From Liolophura sinensis (lineage: Eukaryota > Mollusca > Polyplacophora > Chitonida > Chitonidae): a stretch of 64,000 bases of DNA. The translations under genes and the position numbers were made by a program. The notes under the pieces were generated by a model. That model had not been told where the DNA came from and searched no databases. It worked only from the letters and a program-made list of their open reading frames with translations. Every line of letters begins with the position of its first letter. Position 1 is the first letter of the stretch. Positions 11,438 to 24,964 of this stretch are shown piece after piece. The stretch spans positions 15,487,385 to 15,551,384 of the forward strand of contig NC_088295.1 of assembly GCF_032854445.1 (NCBI RefSeq). The letters run 5' to 3'.

Positions 11438-14150
11438 AATTAATGAATAGTGTTAGTTAATTATATGTGTACTCATGGGTCAGAAAAATATGGCTAAGGA
11501 AGGAAATAGCCATGTTCATACATAGGATGTAAATGTGTCAGAGATGAATAGTCTTGTTGTGGAAGAAAAATAGACTACCTTAATCTATCAAATATAAGTA
11601 AGTTACGTTACTAAAAACTAGACTATACATACATATCAGATTAGCCTGAAATAAATCAGTATATTTTCTGCATTTTTGTAATTAATGATAAATCTATGCG
11701 ATAGATTTCTAGATTTAATATCATCTTTCTGGGAGAGCAAGCCCTCATAGGACATTACAGTATATGTGGTACTTACTCACTTTTTTTTTCTTTGTTGAGC
11801 AGATTTCATGTGCATTGACTTCATGTATTTATCATGTCATGAAGTGAAAATATCGGTGTGTATGTGGTATGATTGAATTCCTGACTTCAGCTTGACAAAC
11901 TGGACATTTGCAATGCTCACTAATTTCCCTGCAGATACCACTCTACCATATTACCCTGTAGCTTTTTATCCCGGGCTCCATTTAGTTAGAGTTTGAACTG
12001 TACAAACAAACCATTTCCTTTCCTCAATTCAAAACAGCACTGTCATTTCTGCCAGATCTCTAGCGCTTAACTTCTTATATGACTACTGTAGAGTTTAATC
12101 AAGAATCTTGACAAAAAGTGCAGTTGGAATTGGCCTAGTGGTATTGGAATGAGTCAGCTTGTGGGGAGGCTTGCATAGCAGTGTAGGGTGGCTGCCTGGG
12201 ATCAGTACAGTCAGGAGCAAGGCCAACAAGCTCTGTCCCTTTCACACTTGTTGATTACTTTTTACTGAGTCCCTTTTATCACAGATGGTGATGCCAACTG
12301 TTGCAGTGTCCATGTATATAAAGATCGTGTTGTACAAGTGTTACCATATTGCTTGCTATTGTCTGATTACTTACTCTTGGTACATTTTTGGTTTAGAACT
12401 CCACTATCATTTTTAGAGTAGCTAGGTCATAAACATTGGTCTTATGTCCTTGAATGATCTTTGCTGTCATTTTGAGTTCAAAATGAAAATTTAGGTCTTC
12501 AATTCTTGTACATGCCGTTCAGTGATTACACGTCTTTGTTTTAGCACTTGGAGTTGTATTATTGAAACTGACACTGGTTGATGTAATGAATTGTTATCTT
12601 TGAATGGAATTTGATGCGTAAGTATTTTTTTTTCTTAGGTGTTTAGAGCTAGAACAACAGTACTACACCGTGTACTTGCTCATTATAGTTTCTGGACCTC
12701 CTCTGTGATTTCGTTATAGTTGGGCTGGTTATTAAAATCTTAAAGCCTGAGCATTGATTCAGTTGTATACACAACTGTAGGTTGAACAGCTGCGGTTATG
12801 TGCAGCTATTATCAGCATCATGTACGGCCGTTCAGATGTCGCTCTCTGCTGCAATTGGTACTCTAGCGGTTCGAGACCTGACTAACGTGCGGATCAGTTG
12901 GGTCGGGCTAACTCGGACATCTCACACCACCCGTGAATTACGGCAAGGTCTGCAGCTTTACTGAGAAAACACAAATCCCACATCCTTCTTAGTCTAGGAT
13001 TTATAGGTTAGTGTTGTTAGTGACATGTTCTATTGTTGGGGATTGGGTAGGTCTGGCATGAGGCCAATGTGGATGATGATGATGCAGGGCCAGCAATCAG
13101 TGGATTAAAATCACTGGCATCAGACGACCACTGCCAGCCACGATCTGCTCTATGTCTACATCTCTGCTAGGTCTACTATTAACTTGCCTACTGCTCCTCT
13201 TACCCTACATATATATGTATCTCATTAATGACTATGGCTCAAAACTGATCCATGCTTTCAGCTGGCACACATGTAATTTGAGTAACAGTGTGACACTAAT
13301 TTGATATTCTTCTGTAATAATTGTCAGATGAGATTATCTATCAAGAGATGTTCTCCTCTGTTGTTTCAACACTTTTTTAAAAATAATATTTGTAACAGTT
13401 TCTTTTTTCAGGTGGAAATATTGTCAGACAATTTGGTATTGTGAAAGCCTTTAGAATCATTTTTTTGTGTTTCTTTTTGTTTTTGTTTTTTTTTTGTGAA
13501 AAATTCTGCACCTTTATCCAGAACTTTTTAGCATCTGAGAACTTGTGCAATGGAAGAGTTTGGTCTTTGTATGAACAGTGTAACAAAGATGGATTAGAAA
13601 GAAAAATAGAAGTTGCCTGTAACCCAAGCCACATGCAGTTGTGTACATGCTGTAGTGAAATTTAAAGTTGTGCATTCAGAGATTTGACATTTGATGGAGG
13701 TAACCGTATTTATGTCTTGACAGGTGATACATCATTGTGTTTTTTTTTCTTGCTGTAAAAGTTGTTTTGTGCACATAGAGATGGTGAGCCTGCTGTGGAA
13801 TGTGTATTGCTTCTCACTAGTAGCAATTCACTACAGTCACAGCTTAAACCATCATCTGTCATATTGATTTGGAAATTGGATCAAAGCAGGATTGTTGCCA
13901 TTTTGTTATTTCACACAAGCAAAGAGAAAACAAACAGCATTTTCCTTCTGTTCCTGGGACGTAGTATTTATGATGAAAGTTTGATCTGATTGGTTGTATA
14001 TTGATTTTAGTGTTGATTTTGGCTGACCTCGGTGACTTCTGAAGTGTTCGTATGAGTTGATAGACCAGTGATAGATTGACAAGAAAAAGAGCTTGCCTAG
14101 CCATCAGGCTATAATCGGCTTCAAGTCTTACCTTGTTACTGACAGAACCT
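11438..14150. other. non-coding DNA, no gene recognised
   Basis: AT-rich unique sequence with a short GC-richer patch at 12790-12960 that contains a box-B-like word (ggttcgagacc). It may be a worn tRNA-derived fragment. ORFs are short and unlike known proteins. Confidence 0.35.
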
Positions 14151-14179
14151 CCACAAATGTACAGGAAGTTTAGAAACTA

Positions 14180-14520
14180 ATCTTCATCATGCAAACGGAA
14201 CATTAATCTCTTTAATTGTGGCAAATCGCCGCATTGTGTGCTGAATGCCATCATAAGAGGCTTTACGTATGCTGTCTGCCATGGTGCCGACCCTCATGCT
14301 CTCAACCATTAAGACGCACCTTGGCCAGAAACCAAGCGCTCAGCTCTCCAACATTCGCAGCTTTTTTGCTAATTGCTTGTTGAATCAATTAATTTTGAGC
14401 TTCTGTCTTTGCTTTGGCTCCGGTTCTTTTTTGTAATAAACCTAGTAATGGTCTGATCAGAAATAAATTGGGTAAATCTAACAATCGTCTATGATAAGCT
14501 GATGTGAGATATGGTTACAC
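14180..14520. promoter_or_regulatory. candidate intronic regulatory block
   Basis: A stretch of moderate GC and high complexity, free of the repeats around it. It is dense in homeodomain-type cores (ctaat, taattg, attaag, caattaatt) and has no open reading frame. This composition is typical of conserved non-coding enhancers in animal introns, but conservation cannot be tested here. The call is a hypothesis. Confidence 0.2.
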
Positions 14521-15987
14521 AAGCAGGACCCTGTCATATGTGTGTAACTGTTGTAGATGTACCAATGGGATGATGGTGTCTGTGGACATATAATCATATA
14601 ACAGGCATGAATATGGCCACATTGATTACCCAAGTTCACACAATTTTATTTCCCCTGGCAAATTATGAGTCTGTTTTTAACTATATCCCAGTGTCAGTTT
14701 AATTAATTACTTATGCTTTTGCAAGGAAAAACCTGAACACTTTTTATTTTGATAAAGTATCTGTACACAATGCCGCTTTCCCAGATGACCACTTAGAAAC
14801 TTAGATGTGCACAGACATCTCTTTGAATGCACCGCAGGAAACAAAAGAAGATTAAAGCCACCCTTTATAATACCTGTATGACATGCCTTAGTAATTCATG
14901 TGATATAATAAGAATTTTTTTTTCAGCTTTGCCTTGGTTAAATGCACGAACATTAATTCCCTTGCAAGCATTTTTGCAGCCAATTCACTCACGGAATAGA
15001 ATGATATTTACTGTGAAGTGGACAGAAGGAAGGGATAGTAAATGTTGAATCTGATATACACACGAAACGTAAACCTACAGTGTAACACAGGATAAAGCTA
15101 TAGTTTATACCAGTCCGTATTGTCATTGTGGTTGGAAATACCTGGACAAAGATCAAATGTAATTCCTAAAAAGTCAGAATCTGAAGTCTGACCAAAGATG
15201 TCATTGTCATGATTCGGAACTTCAACATCATTCACTGTGGGTTCAAATTGATATGGCAGTATATTTACTTGTGTGTCACTAGAACCCACCTCGAAAATGA
15301 CATGGTTTTGATACAAATTCCTAGGTCGTATGGGCCAGCTAGACCTGAGTTGGCCATCTATGACGCCACCCTCTGAGCTTTACTGGGCGACCAGCTGGAG
15401 ATCGGCTAGGGTAGTAAATCTATTGTTTTTGATGGATTTGAAGTTGTAATTATCCTTCTCAGAGGCCCTCGTGGTAACATATTGGTAAACAGGTTATAAT
15501 CTTCATGCTAAGGACAATTAGTTAAATCTGGACACTAATCCTTTAAGGTGCAAAGTTATTTGCAGATGTACCTGTGCACTGTGGACAAAGCACATGTTAG
15601 GCTAGGTATACACTGCTACAAAATAACCCAAGCTGCTGAGGCAAACAAGGTTTAGTTACTTCAACAGTTGGCTTTGATAATTGTGCAGCATAAAGTCATA
15701 AATAGAGAAAAAGTTTACTGTCGGGAGTTCATTTCATCTCTCAGCAGTGAGGTCATGGGTTTAAATTTTATTCTGGATGACATGCTGTACAGTGCTCGGC
15801 CGTGGGCAGTTTTCTTGTGCTTGTACTTGCAAAGAGGTAACTCTAAATTACAGTACTACTGACTAAGTTAACATTGGGTACAATGATCTGACAAGACTGC
15901 TATAAATTCATGTGAGGTTCCTAGGTTCCATTTTATTCAGAACATAGCCTCATGGTCTTATAACTAGCTGTCTTGTTGTTGCTATAG

Positions 15988-18900
15988 AGTTACCTGGAGA
16001 TGGGGATGTTCAGGTTCACCTATGGCAAGTCCACTAACCTTGTAGACTTCCTCCATGTGGACAACTTAGTGCAGGTGCACTTTCTGGCAGCTCAAGCCCT
16101 AACTCAGGAGAAGGGATATGTGGCAGTAAGTTTATGTCTTATTTTAAATGAACACCACATAATAAGTACTTTCTTGAAAAATGTCATTGCTTTCATCAAG
16201 AGGGTTAACCTAAAATTTATGGGAACATCTTGAAAAGTTTGAAAAGTTGGTGTGAAAAAAGTGTTTCTGTGAAATAGGCCAATCTGAACAGATTATTTTG
16301 GAATCGGGGAAAGTATTCCTCATGCATCCACAACTCAAGTGCACAATATTCATTTTCATTGCAAAATTGAGTTAAAACAAGGCACATGCTTAAATTGTTA
16401 CTGATATCAGGAAAATTAAAAACATGCAGTACAACATGCTCAGTTGGAAGTGCGACTTAGGAGACTGCTATATTAGTATTCCACTAGTAAGCTTGTACAA
16501 ACAGACATTAGCAAAAGGATGTTCATCTGTTGTGGTCTTGCAGAGTTGTGTCCCTTTAACACATGTTCCAGCTCGAACTTTTGACCGGATGGTTTTATAT
16601 ATTTTCAGGCTGGACAAGCATATTTTATCTCGGACAACAAACCAGTCAATAATTTTGAATTTTTCCGCCCTCTGGTAAGAAAAACATATCATAAATAGAT
16701 TTTTAGGTGAAAATAATGTGTACAAGCAAGTTGAGACGCCAGAATCTGGATAAATAGGTTTACTGTTAACTTTAGCCCTTGTTCTTAATTTCTTTCAGGG
16801 TCCTCTTTGGCCTCCTTAGTTAGCATGCCAGCATGGCGCAATGGCCCAGAAGCCTCTCACCTATGCGTTTGCTTTGAGTTCAAGTTTAGCTCATGCTGGC
16901 TTCCTCTCCGGCCATACCTGGGAAGGCCTGCAAGCAACCTCAGGGCACTGTCCGGTTTCCTCCCACCATAATGCTGACTACCTTTGTATAAATGAAGTGT
17001 TATTGAGTACGGATTGAACACAATCAGATAAATAAATTAATCATTTTTTTTGTAGTAATAAGTACTTGTACTTCAATTTTCATATGGGACTTCTAAGATG
17101 ACTCTAATGGTATGATATATTGTTGGAATTTAGCCCAAGATCTTAGTTCTTGTAAAATGGAATTATTGGGTAAGTTGGGATTAGATGTAAATGTATGATA
17201 CTGTGTGAAATGAAAAGTAAATATCTTAATGTATGTGTAGAATATCCTGGATTTAGTACATGTTTCATAAAGTAACTTATTGTGATTTATTGTGTAATAT
17301 ATTATTGAACTTAAATATGTCTAGTAGCAGATTACAGTTAAATATATGGTGAGATCTAAATGAAGTGAATCAAAATGGAAGGAAATGAAATAATACAGAT
17401 GTGATTTACTGCACAGGTTGAAGGTTTAGGGTATGATTTTCCATCCATCAAACTACCTATGATATTGGTCTATTTTCTTTGGTAAGTACATTAAGCATGA
17501 ATTCTTTTGTGTATGTGTGGTAAGTGACCTAATGCATAGATATAGTTCAGGATCAAATAATGTTGGATTAAATGTGTGAAATATGAAACGTTTCATGCAC
17601 TGAGTGCATAAGGTTTGTCAAACTGTCAATCAATGTAAGGGCCTTGTAAAAGTTACCTTTTGAAATACAGGCTACCTTTATTGTACAACCTGATTACTGT
17701 TTATTGCAAAATAAAATTTTAAGTTGTTTTGAAATTAGTTTTAAGGAAATATAACTGACCCTCCAAAGCTGGTTTCCAGTAGTTCTAATCCATAACTGAC
17801 CTCCCCTGTTACCCCAGTCCATCCTGTCTCTTGCCATACAGCTTTGTAGCAAAGCTTGTCCTACACTGATCAACATTCTCTTACCAGTCTTAATAGCTTG
17901 ATGATAATTTAAAGAGGCTTTTTATTGGTCTCACTAGATTCACATCTACCAACTCAATAGATTGTGATCTGTTCAAAGTTCATTTTTAACCGTACATTTA
18001 TTTGTATGACTTGAATATTGCGTCTACATCCAGGGTAAAATGAAATCTGCTTTATTATGCAAACTGCCAAACCAACAACAACAACAAAAGTGTTCAACGT
18101 GGACAAAATTTGATAACTGGTACTGAATTTCTAACGTGAAATATACGTATATGGAACATCATGAAATGACATTATGGAACATCATGAAATGACATTATGG
18201 ATCATCATGAAATGACATTATGGATCATCATGATGATAATTGTTATAGAGCATAGACCTTAGCAGAACAAATTTCACCATAAAATTGTATGGCTAGAGCT
18301 GGGCTGAACATAAAAGTGTACTGAGCAACAAAGCTGTATTGTTATATAATGGAACTACATGCCATCAGCATCTGTGGCTTGCTATATTCAGATGTGTTAC
18401 AGGTTTTACCTCTCCAAGGTTGCACAGTCTTGTATGTTATATATATCACATGTTTTTCCTCCCATTATCTTTCAGCCTATCTAACAGAATGGTTACATTT
18501 CTTTATTGGTCACATTTACAACTTTCAGCCCATGCTCACCAGAACAGAGGTGAGTAGAATTTTTAGTTCAAGGAGTTGTTCCCCTTTAATGCAGTGTTTA
18601 ACAGTGCTGAGCAAGTTTGCTAACCAGTTTTCACTATTATGAAAGAAAGAAGATTAAAATTACGTAACAATATGAATGTAAGATCTCAATAAATAGTACT
18701 TGTTTCTCAGCTTTTGTCTGCCTTTTGTAAATGTTTGCTAATTGGGAGCAAATGTGTGTTGGTCTGTAATTATTTTCTTGTTAACCTGTTTTTTATCCAC
18801 CCCTCATTGTTCATCCCATAGGTGTACAAGACAGGGGTGACCCATTACTTCAGTGTGAAGAAGGCGAAGAGGGACTTGGGTTATACCCCTGTTCGTCAGA

Positions 18901-19052
18901 ATGATATGGGCGGGATTGTGGAATATTTCCGTAAAACGGGTCATACGCGTGCAAGGAAAAGGGGGTCTGATGGCCGACAAATCCTGATAAGTCTACTTCT
19001 GGCCATTCTGTGTGCCATCGCCATCATGGCATTTATACCTGTGGTTGTTTAG
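15988..19052 (+). CDS. SDR42E1: SDR42E1-type 3-beta-HSD-family dehydrogenase, 3' exons (partial)
   Basis: Five coding exons: 15988-16125, 16609-16674, 17417-17481, 18476-18549 and 18822-19052 (stop TAG), all with AG/GT borders. They encode about 190 C-terminal residues of a family member that is about 393 aa in vertebrates. Diagnostic stretches, in order, are LVDFLHVDNLVQVH, AGQAYFISDNKPVNNFEFF, VEGLGYDFPS, HIYNFQPMLTRTE and VYKTGVTHYFSVKKAKRDLG. The C-terminus is a hydrophobic anchor (ILISLLLAILCAIAIM), fitting an ER-type membrane enzyme. Members of this extended SDR family use NAD(P) and resemble 3-beta-hydroxysteroid dehydrogenases; the true substrate of SDR42E1 proteins is not established. 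The Rossmann glycine motif and the YxxxK catalytic pair belong to upstream exons that I did not find between 1 and 15987. The junction of exons 3 and 4 as written here is out of phase by one base (donor phase 2, acceptor expects phase 1). An extra T in TATTTTCTTTG would explain it. Confidence 0.93.
16823..17040 (+). mobile_element. near full-length tRNA-derived SINE (intron of SDR42E1-like gene)
   Basis: The head has a box-A-like word (tggcgcaatggcccag) and a box-B-like word (gagttcaagtttagc). The shared body follows (catgctggcttcctctccgg, ggtttcctcccaccataatg), then the tail (ttgagtacgg..., then aaataaatt). It is the most complete copy of the main SINE family in this window. It sits in the sense orientation in the intron between the second and third exons listed for the dehydrogenase. 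Confidence 0.85.
18150..18236. repeat. 23-bp tandem repeat, about 3.8 copies
   Basis: The unit tatggaacatcatgaaatga (+cat) starts at 18150, 18173, 18196 and 18219, all 23 bp apart. The last two copies carry atc for aac. It is intronic. Confidence 0.95.
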
Positions 19053-20118
19053 ATTTTCAAAATGTATAAGTATTTTAACTTTTATGCAATATTTATGCCA
19101 GTTCTTACCTGTAAGCGATTTTTGTTTTCGTCTATTATAAGATGTAGGTATTTGCATTTTACCAATGATTTATTTAAACTTGAAACTGAAACCTGTATCT
19201 CCTTGCCACTAATATTTTCAATGGTTAATACTCCCTGGAGAACCAGATATGTTACAGCAGTAGTTGAGTATAAATGAACTGCTCTTCCTTGTGTTTTTTG
19301 TGTGATGAACTTTGATTGAACATCAAGTGTGGTCCTGACCCACATCAGTTGTATATAATATTTAGACAGAGTGTAGTTCAGTGAAACTTGTGAATATCAG
19401 ACCCTCTGTATACTGGAATCCTGTCAACACCAGCCGCCTCAATATACAGGAAGCTGTCAACTCGGAACACCGGATGTATTTATAAGCCCCTTTTTGTACA
19501 AGCATTGATAATCAGATCTGTGAAAACCGAAACTGCGCTGCATGTTGTCTTTGCAGAACTTTGTGTGTGTGCACAGTACGTGTCCAGCCGGGTCCCCTTC
19601 AGCCAACCAAACCAACACTAATCCCGCATGCAATGACTTAAAGCCCCTTACCCACTGTAGTCTTGTGCTGATAAGGGTTTGTTTATGCTGTCTTTTTTAA
19701 GTAACAAACAAACAAACCAATAAATTGTACTTGTACTTGAAAGCAACTTAAAAAATACAGCATGACATAGCCGCAATCGCTTCAAAACACATCACTGAAA
19801 GACTAGCAAAGTTGTGCAGGATCGGGATGTCACTCGTCGATAAGGTTTTTTTCGTTAAATGCAAAAAGTTGAAATGTTGATAACTAAGAAAAGTGAATGA
19901 ATGGACTGTCTATTCATATTTGTGGTTGAAATACCTGCACATGTTAAATAAGATTATATTGGCTGTTCATTGGCTTTCTCATTTGTTGTAAACACAATGC
20001 ATGTAGGCCTATACATGCAACTCCCGATAAAGTGTTAAGACTGGGTTCTGTAGCGTGAGTTAGGTTGAAGGTTTAAGACAAACATAGAGTTCTCAGCAGA
20101 GCTGTGTTTTAAAATTGG

Positions 20119-20177
20119 CATGTTGACATTTAAGCTAGGTTTATGGGAATGTTGACATTTAAGCTAGGTTTATGGCA
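20119..20177. repeat. 30-bp direct duplication
   Basis: atgttgacatttaagctagg recurs exactly 30 bp apart (20120 and 20150). It is two copies only, in the 3' flank of the dehydrogenase gene. Confidence 0.9.
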
Positions 20178-21360
20178 TGTGAATGTAAATGCAATCTGTT
20201 AATCAGACTGAAAAGCATTACCCAGGCCTGAGAGGTTTGCATGCTTTTATAAATGAACAGAAGTTTACACTGCACTTTATCCACCAAATTTCAAAGCATG
20301 CAAACATTTATATTTATTAACGAAAAATGTTTTGTATAAATATGGCTGTTTTCTAAATACTGCTTCTTCCATTGGCTGACACGATTGACATTGATATCAA
20401 GTATGGTACAGACATTAAGTCAGCAGGTGTTACATCATTCATTAAATAGGGTATTGCATTAGAGTGCAATGGATTTGTTTGTTTTTTTCTCTAAGGGATG
20501 TGGGGCACAGATTGATAGGCATGTGTTTATAATTTGTTTATTCATGCATGTGTATTTACCTTGTATGCTGAAAATTAACAATATGAAGTTTCTTACTGGG
20601 TAAGTACAGGGTAGATTTGTTCAACACTGCTAATTTTAACCATGAAAATTCCAAAGATTTGTCATGTGTAAACAAGATGTAATAAAAGTGCTGTCCTGAT
20701 ATTCGTACAAAAACTGTTGTCAGTTAAAACCTAAAATCATTTGTTGATGTCTGTATTTATTTATTTGTATTATTAACTCTGTACTGGGGACTTTTACAAT
20801 GATGACCAATTTAATGGACCAAGCTTCCCTGGGGTATTCCACCACCCTTCACCAGGGACCTGGAAGATCTCTTGACTAAACTGCAGGCTTTATTGGAAAA
20901 AAGAACATTTGGCATTATTGAAAGGCCTGATAGTAAGTCAACACATGAACAGTTTGAGGCACTGAGGACCCTGACCATTAACTTCATTCATTGTTAAGTG
21001 CTTTATGTTTTAACTAATCAGTTTGTTCTGAGTTTATTTTTGTCATACCTCACTTGTTGTAATAACTGCAGAAAACAGTTACTTTATTTAATTTGGTGTG
21101 AATGGTACTTGTAGGTCACTGGTTTTAAGTGGAATGAGTGTTAAGACATTGAAAACATTCAAAATTAAAGCGGCAGTAATACATTTATTCCCGTCTTTGC
21201 CTCCTTTTCTTGCAAATTTATGTGCACATTTTGGCCATGGCTATATGGTGATTCCCCTGTCTGACCATCAAGCAGAATATAACTGTTTTTGAAGGTCTTC
21301 AGGTTTTTCTTGGATGTAAAATGTTTTAGTGTCCACTTTGATATGATTGACCACTGGGTG

Positions 21361-21592
21361 TCTGTTCTTTCATCTTCTGTGGTATTCAGGATTTTACCAT
21401 AGTTGTACTAAAACAGATGCAGTATCTGAGAACTTTATAGTGAGACTATGGTATCTGTTGTTCTGTGGTATTCAGGTTTTTACTGTAGTTGTACTAAGAC
21501 AGATGCAGTACCTGAGAACTTTATATTGAGACTACTGTATCTGTTGTTCTATGGTATTCAAGATAAGCTTTTTACCATTGTTGCAAAATGGA
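21361..21592. repeat. 86-bp tandem repeat, about 2.6 copies
   Basis: The word ggtattca preceded by ttctgt or ttctat starts units at 21375, 21461 and 21547, all 86 bp apart. Copies share gttgtactaa, acagatgcagta and gagaactttata. The period is not a multiple of three, so the overlapping ORFs are chance. Confidence 0.92.
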
Positions 21593-23259
21593 TGCTTCAC
21601 TTTCTGAATACTCAGTGTTACGACTGGTGTCAACTTCATTTCTTTTGTGGTTGTTGTGTTTTATCTTGTCTCCCATTATCACCTACACATACTGTAAATC
21701 TTCAACCTGTTCAAAAACTAAAGCACTTTTTTCAGTGGAATTTATCCATACAATTAGTATGAAAATGATGCTAAACATGATTTATTTGTGTTATGAAATA
21801 TACAAGCTTCATAAAACTGTGCAAATTATTTTCGTACTCTTCACAATTCTCTCAGGATGTTTCAAAATGTAGGTCGCAGAGGTGGTTGAAAAGATTGAAG
21901 TATTAGGATACGTATATGAATGAATGAGTGAATGATTATAGCTATATGCCTCTTTGGCAGTGTTATAGCTATATCGTGGCGGGAACGTGTATGTATGGTA
22001 AAATATGTAAACCACTGCATACTTCCATGGTAACGTCATGTTTTAATAGTTTCAATCACTTCCTTTGTGCATAATTGTGACTTATTCTCATGGTATCATT
22101 TCTTTCTGTTGACCTTTTGACGGTTTCCCGACACAGTTTTGACTACTGTGATTTGTCTGTTATGTGTATATCGTGGAAAATTGTGATAATGCCAATGACA
22201 AGTTGCCTGAGAAGTACGAATTATATTTTGTGTTGGTGTGTATCTGACTTCGGCAGTTTGTTTCAATTAGTAACAACTTTCCTACGTGTATTAATGAACA
22301 TTTTTTATTCTCATGGTAATGTTGAGAAATGATATGTATTTACAAGAGTATTTACTGATTGGAATAGCAGAAATATGATTAAAACCAGGAAATTCATTTT
22401 GTCATATAATATCAAATTTTAATTCTTGAGGTTGATTTAAATGAACTTAGATGTTGCCACAGTGACCATGGCTGTCTTTAGTGAGACACATGTGATGGAA
22501 GTTCTCAGTCAGCCCCTCTGACCTGTTTAGAGCTATTCAGAAACTTGCTGGATGATACATAGGTACATCTTTGTATATATGCCCGTCAGACACATGTGAT
22601 TGGCCAGTGTGTAAGGCTTTGTATGTAGACAATGGTTATCTCTCTTAGCTTTGAAAGGCTCAAGGCCTTGTATATGTAAATACATGTACATGTAACCTCT
22701 TATACATCCACCTGAAAATACAAGTGTCACATGTGGGATAATTTTCTACAGGTGACTATAGAAGTGTGACCCACATATATGTCTTCACATGGTTTGTGTA
22801 CTCGGGCTATATTTTGAGAAGCTTACATATGTACTGTGTCATCTTGCTCGTGACAATTTGCAAACTGTTCAGTCTTTTTTGGATAAGGTGTAATGTATAT
22901 GTATTTGTCTGTGGCCAATGTTGTGCAGTACTTGTGTTTGGGATCTTTAGGACGCAAACTAAAATGTCCAATGTGTTCAATGTGTACAGTGTGTGAGGTT
23001 TTTGTCTGTGACTAGAATACTGATTCCCTCTTATTCGGAGCATTGTATTGTTTTTTGGAAGGTGTTTACAGGTTCTTTTGAAGGATAGGATGATATTTGA
23101 TTGCAACATTGTCGGCACCAAACTTTATATTTTTTAAAAAATGTTTTTTTGTTTGAATTATTATGGCGGTATTAATATGTAATGTTTATATAGGCTTACA
23201 ATTGCCTTTGTATTAATCACAATCACACAAACCATTGGACGTGCTTGTCTGATGCTCTC

Positions 23260-23265
23260 AATAAA
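23260..23265 (+). terminator. candidate poly(A) signal
   Basis: AATAAA followed by a strongly GT-rich segment 20-45 bases later. It is the best-formed cleavage signal downstream of the dehydrogenase stop codon, though 4.2 kb away. It could instead end an unrecognised transcript. Confidence 0.3.
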
Positions 23266-24964
23266 ATACACTAATGTTTGAACAGTTTTGTGTTGTTTTG
23301 TCAGTGACTTTACTGTTATCAATAATAATACATAATTAATAAAGCTAGATCTATAGATTGTAGGTTTTTACATTGAATGGGCTAGAGGGCTAGTAAGCAT
23401 TAAAAAATGTTAAAGAATTGTCTCAGTATTGGATCTATTATTAAAGTATTATTAATTTTTTTAATCTGGCTTTAGTTTGTGCAAGGCAAGCAACATTGAT
23501 TTGTATCAGTTGATAACTGAATGAAATACCTGCAGCACCTGTAGAAGACTGAGTTTTCTTTTGTGTGGGAGTGCTTAAAAAGATTCCTACTGATTTCACA
23601 AATAGTTGACTAGTTTTAGGCTGATTCCAGTGTGTCCTCTAGTCACTTATGTGCCAGTAAGTAGTTAGCCATGATCAGATCATTCAGATGGGTTGTGTGT
23701 TTTTGTTATTACAAGCATTGCTGTAAGCCATTCACATATATTAGCCAGGTTGTATTTGGCTGATGAATAATTCTGACTTGATGTTCTGGGTCTAAATGGA
23801 GGACCATAACTATACACTGTTTTTCACAAGGAATTCGCGGATAGGATTACGAGTTTCTGGCAGCTATAGGGAAGTACGAGTCTTTGTCAAGTATTAATTG
23901 AAGTACCGGTACAGTTGTAGCAAACAGCTGGTTTAGATATTTTTTTAACAAATAAGAGGCGATTTCACACGGTGGTATCGAGTGCACGGACCTTTCAATC
24001 GTTGTACCTGTGTTTACCCTACCCAGCTGACGGGAATGCAGCGCGCGGCACGTGTCAATAGGACGTTGGACTCTGATAACCGTATCAGCAGTTCATTCTT
24101 GATACTTTGGTGTGCCGGAAAAAAATTGTCATCACAGACTAAAATAGGACGTGATGTATGTTAGTGAGGTTGTGTGCAGCCGTGAATGACGGATGGGAAA
24201 TGAAATTCCTGGCGGTGTATGTGACCTGAAAATGTCAGGCTACGTAGAGCCCAACTCTAGTTGTGCCTCTGATTTGACCACGGTATGTTAATAAGCCTGC
24301 GAGAGATCCACGGAAAGCAACCACAAGTCTGCTCAGTCAGACCAACTGCGCTTTGGCCAGGAAAACCCCCGCCACCACTGACAGTAGATCTGAAGTAAAA
24401 AACTGTTCCCCTGCATGCCACTGATGACCGTGGTACAGCCGTCATTAATAGCCTTCGGCGATTTGGACCAAGTCTGTAGAAGATACGGTTTGTCAGTTCC
24501 TTAGCTAACAGGCAGTGATGTGCCGACACAGGGAGGAAGGGATACTTGCTGAATGCAGGCTGTAACACGGAGGCTATGTACAGGTCAGGGTAAGTCGACG
24601 TAAGGTACAGTAGACAAGTGTTAAACAGTGTGACCGGTTGGTGTCCCTGCCCCCGACCGGTCTACGCTATGACTCCTGCATTCATTACTAGAAGACGCAG
24701 TTCACTTCTATACCATGTATACTCTGCTAAGAGATATGCCTGTTTAGAGGACTGCATTGGCCTAGCTGTCCCGAAGGTTGATTACATCTCTTATGTAGGC
24801 CTACATATTAAGACAGACATTCCTCGAGATATCGTCTGGTTAACACGACTGTTCAATCAACACCAAGTAGGCCTATATTTCCTGCTGAGCGTTTTAGTAA
24901 ATGTCTTGGGGCAAATAAAAACCACATAACAGCTATATGCAGTAGCTGTAGATCGTCTCGTATC

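Larger units (their letters stand above)
19053..23290 (+). other. 3' UTR / 3' flank of the SDR42E1-like gene
   Basis: No further coding exon was seen. AATAAA hexamers occur at 19719, 20681 and 23260. The last is followed within about 20-40 bases by a GT-rich run (ttttgtgttgttttgtc), the usual downstream element, so it is the best-formed cleavage signal. It would imply a 4.2-kb 3' UTR, and which site is used cannot be read from sequence. At 19610-19730 there is a probable retroposon fragment ending in an (AAAC)n-like tail. Confidence 0.35.

Noticed and set aside
21347-21872. Overlapping hydrophobic ORFs that look like membrane proteins
   Set aside because: They arise from an 86-bp tandem repeat whose period breaks the frame in each unit, followed by AT-rich DNA.
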